Of a DNA stretch of 11,083 bases, positions 6,781 through 11,083 are shown piece by piece. Position numbers and translations under genes: made by a program. Every line of letters starts with the position of its first letter. The stretch's first letter is position 1. Source of the stretch: an uncultured Acinetobacter sp. Its GTDB lineage: Bacteria; Pseudomonadota; Gammaproteobacteria; Pseudomonadales; Moraxellaceae. The DNA lies in assembly GCF_943914805.1 (NCBI RefSeq), contig NZ_CALUDM010000117.1, positions 1-11,083 of the forward strand. The letters are read 5' to 3'. The notes beneath the pieces are model-generated. The model saw nothing but the letters and a program-made list of their open reading frames with translations. It was not told where the DNA came from and did no database searches.

Positions 6781-7785
6781 TTATTTATAATTCTCATCTT
6801 GTAGCGCACATTCAAAGTTTTTAGGGTCGTATTTACAACGGAATTGCCAAAGAATTTTCATCATGGTTTTGTTGTAAATTCCTTGTTTGGTCAAGCTAAT
6901 ACGTGATTCACGCATGAGTTTTTGATAGCCTGGTTTATCACCAGCAGGAACTTGCATCCAATATTTAGCTGGAATATCAGCTTTCATTTTACCAATAATG
7001 CTGTTTGCTCGTGGTAATTGGCTCTTCACCCAATCACGAGATTTTTGACCATAGCCCGCAGGGAATTTATCTGGGCGAATGATAATGTTACCTGTTACCT
7101 GTAACAGAGGGTAATTCACAATTGCGCCTTTGGTACCCAAACCTTTATGTAATTCTAGCGGTTTAAATACTGCGGCTGGTGCGCCAATAATATCGACTTG
7201 GCCATTGTTAAACTTACTACTAAAATTGGTCACATCAGCACTTACAGCCTGCGCACCAATTTGCTGAACCATGATTTTTTGAGCTTGGTCATAATCAAGT
7301 ACAGCAATTTTTTTACCAGCTGCTTTTGCAACAGTATTAATATTGCGGTCATTGACCATCAAGAAAGCATCACCGACAGGGATAACACCAACAACTTCAT
7401 ACTGACCACTGGTCATGTATTTAGCAAAGTTTGGACTGGCTAAACCTTGCATAACTTTAATGGCTAAGCTGAGATCGGGAATTGCACCAATCGCATCTAA
7501 TGATCCTGTAAAATTATTAAATTGACGACCACGCATACCTGTAATACTGACAGCATCACATTTTCCTGCTTTAAAGTCTTCGGCAATGACCGCTTCATTG
7601 CTGTTTACTTTTAGCTCTAAATCAGCGCCCCAGTTTTTAGCTGCAAGTTGATAATCTTTCATTAGGGTAAAAACATCACCATTTTTACCGACTAAATCAA
7701 ATACACACATTACTTGTTTTGCTTGAGTCGTTGAAGTGGCAGCCAATAAACCAGTAGCAACAAAAAGCGCACTAGACCATTTCAT
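6781..7785 (-). CDS. AdeT-family putative solute-binding protein, exported
   Basis: A 334-residue exported protein. The first 22 residues, MKWSSALFVATGLLAATSTTQA, form a classical Sec signal peptide, leaving mature KQVMCVFD. No membrane segment follows. The body looks like a periplasmic binding protein. I recognise it as the Acinetobacter family often annotated AdeT (aminoglycoside efflux) but described in Pfam as a putative solute-binding protein. No motif shows a pump role. Four Cys in the mature part (27, 76, 317, 326) could form two disulfides. Start 7785 is favoured by AAGGA 8-9 bases upstream and by the signal peptide; the in-frame ATG at 7803 and TTG at 7809 add charged residues before it. 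No transporter membrane gene is nearby, so it is an orphan binding protein. The ligand is unknown. Confidence 0.8.
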   Translation of the reverse strand: MKWSSALFVATGLLAATSTTQAKQVMCVFDLVGKNGDVFTLMKDYQLAAKNWGADLELKVNSNEAVIAEDFKAGKCDAVSITGMRGRQFNNFTGSLDAIGAIPDLSLAIKVMQGLASPNFAKYMTSGQYEVVGVIPVGDAFLMVNDRNINTVAKAAGKKIAVLDYDQAQKIMVQQIGAQAVSADVTNFSSKFNNGQVDIIGAPAAVFKPLELHKGLGTKGAIVNYPLLQVTGNIIIRPDKFPAGYGQKSRDWVKSQLPRANSIIGKMKADIPAKYWMQVPAGDKPGYQKLMRESRISLTKQGIYNKTMMKILWQFRCKYDPKNFECALQDENYK

Positions 7786-8130
7786 TATTTTTTTCCTTTC
7801 CATGATCAATATTATTGATGTTCAAGTTATCTAAATTTTAAAATTGAATGATTCGATAACTGAACTTTTTACATCAAAAGATTGAATTGATTGAGAGACA
7901 AAAAGCCCAAAACCACACTTTATCTTCATATATGAATAATTTATTGAGCAATGCAATTATTCATATGGATTGTGAATTGATGTTGTAAAAATGATCACTT
8001 GAAACAAGCTTGAGAACAATGACTTTAATGACAAAAATATAAAGGAAATATTAAAAAATGCTAATCAATAAAATATATTAAAAATCAAATACTTTGAATT
8101 ATGTCTGCATAAAACCATTACCCAAAAGAC
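7786..8130. other. Non-coding region upstream of the AdeT-like gene
   Basis: No coding frame is supported here. Next to the AdeT-like start, ATCAATATTATTGAT (7805-7819) is a 15-base palindrome around a central T, and a much longer inverted repeat lies at 7930-7966. No convincing -35/-10 pair stands out, though the promoter of the AdeT-like gene must be in this stretch. The remainder is AT-rich with no visible structure. Confidence 0.5.
7930..7966. repeat. Long inverted repeat upstream of the AdeT-like gene
   Basis: Arms ATATGAATAATT (7930-7941) and AATTATTCATAT (7955-7966) are perfect 12-bp complements around a 13-base centre that itself contains ATTG/CAAT. Neither strand has a U tract after it, so it is not a normal terminator. 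It lies about 145 bp upstream of the AdeT-like start codon and may be an operator. Confidence 0.6.
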
Positions 8131-8162
8131 AAAAAGAATCTGAATATGCTCAGATTCTTTTT
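8131..8162 (-). terminator. Terminator of the lipoprotein gene
   Basis: Perfect 13-bp stem AAAAAGAATCTGA/TCAGATTCTTTTT (8131-8143/8150-8162) with a 6-base loop begins 4 bases past the lipoprotein stop. The minus strand continues with GTCTTTTGGG. The T-rich stem ends allow termination on both strands. Confidence 0.88.
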
Positions 8163-8166
8163 AAAA

Positions 8167-8619
8167 TTAATCCTTACCATGATCTCTGTTTTTACGATCA
8201 TCACGTTTTTTATTACGTTGTTGATCGTGGCGATCATGTTGCTTATCCCAACCAGAAGGAGCATTAGACTTTTTATCCCAATCACGACGACGTTGATCAA
8301 ATTGCTGTTTTCGAGCTTGATCATGTTTTGCATGCTCGTACTCCCAACGCTGTTTATTAGATTGGTACTGACGTCGCTCTTGTTCTTTTCGAGCCTGTTG
8401 TAAACGATAGGCACGTTCCCGTTCCCAACGTTGGCGATCATTATCACGTCGATCATAACGGTCATCATATCTTCGATCATAATGACGATTTGGATAATCA
8501 TAACCACCATAATTTGGATAATCATAACCACGAGAGTCGTAACCGTCTTCAGGGAATGCAATGCACCCTACGGCAACTAATGAAGTGATCAATGAAATAA
8601 ATAATACTTTAAGCGCCAT
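8167..8619 (-). CDS. Predicted outer-membrane lipoprotein, Tyr/Arg/Asp/Gln-rich, unclassified
   Basis: A 150-residue protein of unknown function. MALKVLFISLITSLVAVGC is a lipoprotein-type signal with Cys19 as the acylation site. Residue +2 is Ile, not Asp, so outer-membrane sorting is expected. The mature part lacks a recognisable fold: a Tyr/Gly/Pro/Asp-rich repeat (GYDYPNYG then GYDYPNRH, about 31-46), a run of YDRR/YDDR units, a long Arg/Gln/Glu segment (61-112) likely helical, and a tail rich in Asp, Arg, Lys, Gln and His. It is probably disordered or extended, and might bind wall or polyanions; that is inference. The start is set by AAGGAG 6 bases before the ATG at 8619. An upstream alternative at 8688 would spoil the signal peptide. 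It has its own terminator and is divergent from the esterase. Confidence 0.75.
   Translation of the reverse strand: MALKVLFISLITSLVAVGCIAFPEDGYDSRGYDYPNYGGYDYPNRHYDRRYDDRYDRRDNDRQRWERERAYRLQQARKEQERRQYQSNKQRWEYEHAKHDQARKQQFDQRRRDWDKKSNAPSGWDKQHDRHDQQRNKKRDDRKNRDHGKD
8488..8531 (-). repeat. 24-bp-period direct repeat within the lipoprotein gene
   Basis: A 20-base sequence beginning ATTTGGATAATC occurs identically at 8488-8507 and 8512-8531, exactly 24 bases apart. The spacing is eight codons, so the protein gains a second GYDYPN unit in frame. This suggests a recent slippage duplication and a repeat number that may vary between strains. Confidence 0.85.
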
Positions 8620-8725
8620 GGTTATCTCCTTATTTGAAAGAGGAATAGCAAAAAAATTCCTGAGAAATAGCGAAATAGTCAATGACAACTGAGATAACTC
8701 AGCTTAGCGTATTTAAAATTTATAT

Positions 8726-8754
8726 TTGTATATCGATTGCGAGACTTGTATAAG
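8726..8754 (+). promoter_or_regulatory. Candidate promoter of the esterase gene
   Basis: TTGTAT (8726-8731), a 17-base spacer and TATAAG (8749-8754) give a reasonable sigma70 pair (3/6 and 5/6 matches). The predicted leader is about 60 bases to the ATG at 8823. It lies in the intergenic region shared with the divergent lipoprotein gene. Confidence 0.45.
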
Positions 8755-8822
8755 AATATAGTCAGTTAATTCATGATCATGTAGAAAATATGAAGAATTT
8801 GGATATTGAGAAAGGAAAACAC

Positions 8823-9890
8823 ATGGGCGCTTTACAACATAATATTCAAGAATTGATCGAAAAAGGGCAAGGTTCAGCAGGGAGAACATTGGATCGTTTA
8901 CCCGCTTTTGCTCAAGAGTCATTAGCAAAGCTACTCGGTTATCCTTATCAATTTCCACAGTTGGACAGCTTTACCAAATGTTTGATGGCTGCTCAATTAA
9001 AACAAGGAAAGGCTGGATTCATTGGTGAAAATGTAGAGCGTTCTAGAAAGCAATTTGAATCGCAAATGCAATCTATTACCCACAAACCTACGCATGTCCA
9101 ATTGGTTGAAGATATTCGATTGCCATTGCAAAGTGGCAGTATTTATGCACGACATTATCATCCAGCACCAAGTAAGAAATTACCTATGATTGTGTTTTAT
9201 CATGGTGGCGGCTTTGTGGTAGGTAGTGTAGATACGCATGATGAAGTTTGTCGATTAATTGCTACACATGCCAAAGTACAAGTTTTAAGTATTGAATATC
9301 CTCTTGCACCTGAAGTCGGGCCTCGTGAGCTGATCCAATCTTGCGAAGATGCATTGGCATGGGTATATCAAAATCGCCGTCAATTTAAAATTCTGAAAAA
9401 TAGAATTGCAGTGGCAGGGGATAGCGCTGGAGGTAATATCAGTGCAGTCGTTGCACAAAGAACGGTAAATACAGCCTATGCACCGCATGCACAATTCTTA
9501 ATTTATCCTGCTGTTGACTTTAAGAGCCGTCATCCATCATTTTTTGCTTATAAAGATGGGTTGGTTTTAACAGGGACTGATATTGACCATGTAACCAATT
9601 TTTATGCGAATAAATTTAATATTGCTTTAGATGACACGATCATTTCACCGACCAATGGAAATTTGAAAAAATTAGCACCAACGTTTTTGATCACCGCAGG
9701 GCATGATCTGTTGCATGATGAAGGTAAAATTTATGCATATAAACTACGTCAAAATGGCGTTAAAGTGCATTATCACGACTATGAAGACCAAACGCATGGT
9801 TTTATCAATCTGACGCCTATTTCTAAAAAAGCTAAAAAATATGTCATCGAAATGAGCAAAGAGTTCCGTAAGTTTTGGGATAAACAATAA
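8823..9890 (+). CDS. Alpha/beta hydrolase fold-3 esterase (HSL family)
   Basis: Predicted cytoplasmic carboxylesterase or lipase of the hormone-sensitive-lipase (bacterial family IV) type, 355 residues. HGGG (127-130) forms the oxyanion hole, GDSAGG (199-204) carries nucleophile Ser201, Asp295 lies in GHDLLHDEG and His325 in THGF. Together they make a complete triad. The N-terminal part (about 1-90) is the variable helical cap and has no signal peptide. YPLAPE (159-164) is also typical. An ATG at 8790 is in frame, but AAGGA lies 6 bases before 8823, so I chose the latter. The natural ester is unknown. The gene is single and ends 33 bases before a palindromic terminator that contains parS. It is unrelated in family to the Asp-nucleophile hydrolase upstream in the window. 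Confidence 0.88.
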   Translation: MGALQHNIQELIEKGQGSAGRTLDRLPAFAQESLAKLLGYPYQFPQLDSFTKCLMAAQLKQGKAGFIGENVERSRKQFESQMQSITHKPTHVQLVEDIRLPLQSGSIYARHYHPAPSKKLPMIVFYHGGGFVVGSVDTHDEVCRLIATHAKVQVLSIEYPLAPEVGPRELIQSCEDALAWVYQNRRQFKILKNRIAVAGDSAGGNISAVVAQRTVNTAYAPHAQFLIYPAVDFKSRHPSFFAYKDGLVLTGTDIDHVTNFYANKFNIALDDTIISPTNGNLKKLAPTFLITAGHDLLHDEGKIYAYKLRQNGVKVHYHDYEDQTHGFINLTPISKKAKKYVIEMSKEFRKFWDKQ

Positions 9891-9923
9891 TTTTAACTTT
9901 TATAGATAAAATTTGTGTAGATA

Positions 9924-9955
9924 AAAGCTTTTGTTTCACGTGAAACAAAAGCTTT
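9924..9955 (+). terminator. 32-bp perfect palindrome, terminator of the esterase gene
   Basis: Bases 9924-9955 form an uninterrupted palindrome (AAAGCTTTTGTTTCAC and its complement). As RNA it folds into a 14-bp stem with a CACG loop, then UAUUAUUUG, which suits an intrinsic terminator 33 bases past the esterase stop. Its centre is the parS site. Confidence 0.8.
9932..9947. other. parS: parS centromere site (ParB binding)
   Basis: TGTTTCACGTGAAACA at 9932-9947 is an exact match to the 16-bp parS palindrome known from chromosomal ParABS systems, including Bacillus, Pseudomonas and Caulobacter relatives. ParB dimers load and spread from such sites to position the origin region and recruit SMC. 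ParB and ParA genes are not in this window and usually lie near oriC. A full 16-bp match is very unlikely by chance in a genome this AT-rich. The site is intergenic, after the esterase gene, and sits inside a terminator hairpin. Confidence 0.88.
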
Positions 9956-10294
9956 ATTATTTGTCTTAATTATGAAGTACTTATATTTTGATTGATTTAA
10001 AATAGATCTGGTTGAAAGTTATACAGGTGTTAATAAAAAATAGTATAAATACTCTAAATAGATTCAGTGCACTTTAGAAATACATGTGATTTGGTTATTT
10101 ATATAAAGTGCAAGCTTTATAAGAGCAAGCTATATAAAAGAAGAATCTTCTTCTATTATTAATCGTTCACTAGCCAGCTTTTATAAATAGTCAAAAATGA
10201 TGTTTACTAAATGGCTAAGAATGTTGCCTTTATTCAAATTAAAAGCAGACTAATATAAGTCATTATCAACTTTAAAAGCTTCAAGGAAAATAGA
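9956..10294. other. Non-coding spacer between parS and the cyclophilin gene
   Basis: AT-rich and without a supported frame. It holds two near-copies of GCAAGCT(T/A)TATAA, 15 bases apart (10110-10122 and 10125-10137), bracketed by TTTATATA/TATATAAA (10098-10105/10131-10138), and an odd palindrome AAGAAGA-A-TCTTCTT (10138-10152). The cyclophilin promoter must be here, but no -35/-10 pair is convincing. The ribosome site of the next gene (AAGGA) is at 10283-10287. Confidence 0.5.
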
Positions 10295-10861
10295 ATGATC
10301 AAAAAGATAGGGTTAAGTCTTGCATTGGTTATATTGGCTAATCAAGCATTCGCCAATACAGATATGCAAATTAAAACCAACTTGGGCAATATCAAAATAG
10401 AACTTTATGATGATAAAGCACCTATTACCGTGAAGAACTTTAAAAGTTATGTTAATAGTCAATTTTATAATGGGACTATTTTCCATCGTGTGATACCAGG
10501 CTTTATGATTCAAGGTGGTGGTTTCGATAGCAAGATGACAGAAAAAGCAACTCAACCGCCGATTGTGAATGAAGCGAGCAATGGTTTAAAGAATACAAGA
10601 GGAACTTTGGCTATGGCGCGTACCAATGATCCAAATTCAGCTTCTAGTCAATTCTTTATTAATGTCGCAAATAATGACTTTTTAAATAAAGCAGCTGGAA
10701 ATCCTGGATACGCCGTTTTTGGTAAGGTAACTGAAGGCTTAGATATCGTTGATAAAATAGTGAATACGCCTACTGGAACAGTAGGTATGTATCAAGATGT
10801 ACCGAAACAAGCTGTAAAAATCATCAGTATCCAAACAATTAATACCAAAGCTAAAAAATAA
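10295..10861 (+). CDS. ppiA: Periplasmic peptidyl-prolyl cis-trans isomerase, cyclophilin type
   Basis: Folding catalyst that isomerises Xaa-Pro bonds of exported proteins. The 188-residue precursor begins with a clear Sec signal, MIKKIGLSLALVILANQAFA, then NTDMQIKTNLG. The cyclophilin core shows FHRVIPGFMIQGGG (63-76) with active Arg65, Phe70 and Gln73, then NTRGTLAMART (100-110) and SSQFFINV (117-124). At the cyclosporin-contact position a Phe (NDFL, 126-130) replaces the Trp of eukaryotic cyclophilins, as in E. coli PpiA, so weak drug binding is expected. Sequence and length match PpiA (190 residues). Cytoplasmic PpiB lacks the signal. Start at 10295 is supported by AAGGA 7 bases upstream. 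It is a single gene with its own terminator, and no chaperone gene is adjacent. Confidence 0.93.
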   Translation: MIKKIGLSLALVILANQAFANTDMQIKTNLGNIKIELYDDKAPITVKNFKSYVNSQFYNGTIFHRVIPGFMIQGGGFDSKMTEKATQPPIVNEASNGLKNTRGTLAMARTNDPNSASSQFFINVANNDFLNKAAGNPGYAVFGKVTEGLDIVDKIVNTPTGTVGMYQDVPKQAVKIISIQTINTKAKK

Positions 10862-10867
10862 CAAGGA

Positions 10868-10906
10868 AATAAAGCAGAAATATTTTATTCATATTTCTGC
10901 TTTATT
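10868..10906 (+). terminator. Terminator of the cyclophilin gene
   Basis: Perfect 16-bp stem AATAAAGCAGAAATAT/ATATTTCTGCTTTATT (10868-10883/10891-10906) with a 7-base loop, 7 bases past the stop, followed by ATTATAGG. It should insulate the promoter downstream. Confidence 0.9.
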
Positions 10907-10994
10907 ATTATAGGTTTATGTCCTAATGAGTGTAAAAATGAACCAATATGGTGCATAAAAATGCAACACTCAATAAAACAATCAGTTAAAAGCG

Positions 10995-11023
10995 CTTGCA
11001 TGCGTAAGAAATTGCCCTATAAT
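10995..11023 (+). promoter_or_regulatory. Strong promoter, probably of an rRNA operon
   Basis: CTTGCA (10995-11000), a 17-base spacer and a perfect TATAAT (11018-11023) form a strong sigma70 promoter. The AT-rich DNA before it (about 10970-10992) could be an UP element. No coding frame follows. Instead a leader begins with CATCCCGACGCG and a small hairpin AACTTA/TAAGTT (11053-11058/11070-11075). The leader looks to me like the sequence before 16S rRNA in Acinetobacter, but the rRNA gene is beyond the window, so this identity is inferred. Confidence 0.65.
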
Positions 11024-11030
11024 GAGCTCA

Positions 11031-11083
11031 TCCCGACGCGATACAGCAAACGAACTTAGCTTAGAGGGTTAAGTTGTTAAATG
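11031..11083 (+). other. Partial untranslated leader, likely pre-16S rRNA
   Basis: Transcribed region after the strong promoter, cut by the window end. It contains the stem AACTTA/TAAGTT around GCTTAGAGGGT and no Shine-Dalgarno plus ATG arrangement. In rRNA operons such leaders hold antitermination and processing signals. A boxA-like element is not yet visible and would be expected further right. Confidence 0.45.

Noticed and set aside
8146..8403. Plus-strand 85-codon frame encoding a very hydrophobic, membrane-like peptide.
   Set aside because: It is antisense to the charged lipoprotein gene. The hydrophobicity follows from complementing Asp/Arg/Gln/Asn codons, it has no ribosome site, and it starts within the terminator.
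8118..8561. Minus-strand 147-codon frame overlapping the lipoprotein gene.
   Set aside because: It is a different frame of the same repeats, Met/Ile/Val-rich, and runs through the terminator hairpin. The lipoprotein frame has a ribosome site and signal peptide.
1..11083. CRISPR arrays, insertion sequences, phage genes, tRNAs or toxin-antitoxin pairs.
   Set aside because: None of the repeats is regularly spaced with unique spacers, no transposase or integrase frame is seen, no cloverleaf is visible, and all larger frames belong to recognised chromosomal families.

Overview
The window is about 11 kb of AT-rich chromosomal DNA that reads as core genome of an Acinetobacter-like gammaproteobacterium. 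The basis is recognition of protein families: a 404-residue TyrRS opening MSNFLPAEEQ, ErpA, AnmK, a YheS-type ABC-F protein and an AdeT-type solute-binding protein. Low GC and the gene order agree with this. No species can be assigned. I see no prophage, insertion sequence, CRISPR array or tRNA.

Left part (1-5200). After a 5' non-coding stretch comes an ABC-F ATPase gene (yheS, minus) with a strong hairpin terminator and a good sigma70-type promoter. A 375-bp spacer holds a perfect 16-bp tandem repeat. Then tyrS (minus) and anmK (plus) diverge from an 80-bp shared promoter region. Eleven bases past the anmK stop lies the tail of a decayed minus-strand gene, interrupted by an in-frame amber codon.

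Middle part (5390-8620). An epoxide-hydrolase-like alpha/beta hydrolase (plus) and the iron-sulfur carrier gene erpA (minus) converge on a shared hairpin terminator. Upstream of erpA, a 37-bp near-perfect palindrome looks like the terminator of the next minus-strand gene and also contains an extended -10 element suited to erpA. That next gene encodes an exported AdeT-family solute-binding protein. It is followed by a 345-bp gap with a long inverted repeat, and then by a small, very charged, Tyr/Arg/Asp/Gln-rich predicted outer-membrane lipoprotein.

Right part (8720-11083). A hormone-sensitive-lipase-type esterase (plus) ends in a 32-bp perfect palindrome whose centre is an exact 16-bp parS site (TGTTTCACGTGAAACA), the chromosomal ParB-binding centromere. 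A periplasmic cyclophilin (ppiA-like) follows with its own terminator. The window closes with a strong promoter and leader that resemble the start of an rRNA operon; the 16S gene itself would lie beyond the right edge. A perfect parS and a probable rRNA operon both suggest a position in the origin half of the chromosome.

The genes are mostly single transcription units, each with its own terminator, serving translation (tyrS, yheS, probable rrn), wall recycling (anmK), Fe-S assembly (erpA) and envelope functions. I found no undescribed multi-gene system. The observations most worth following up are the parS site inside a terminator, the decayed gene beside anmK, and the palindromes around erpA and the AdeT-like gene.
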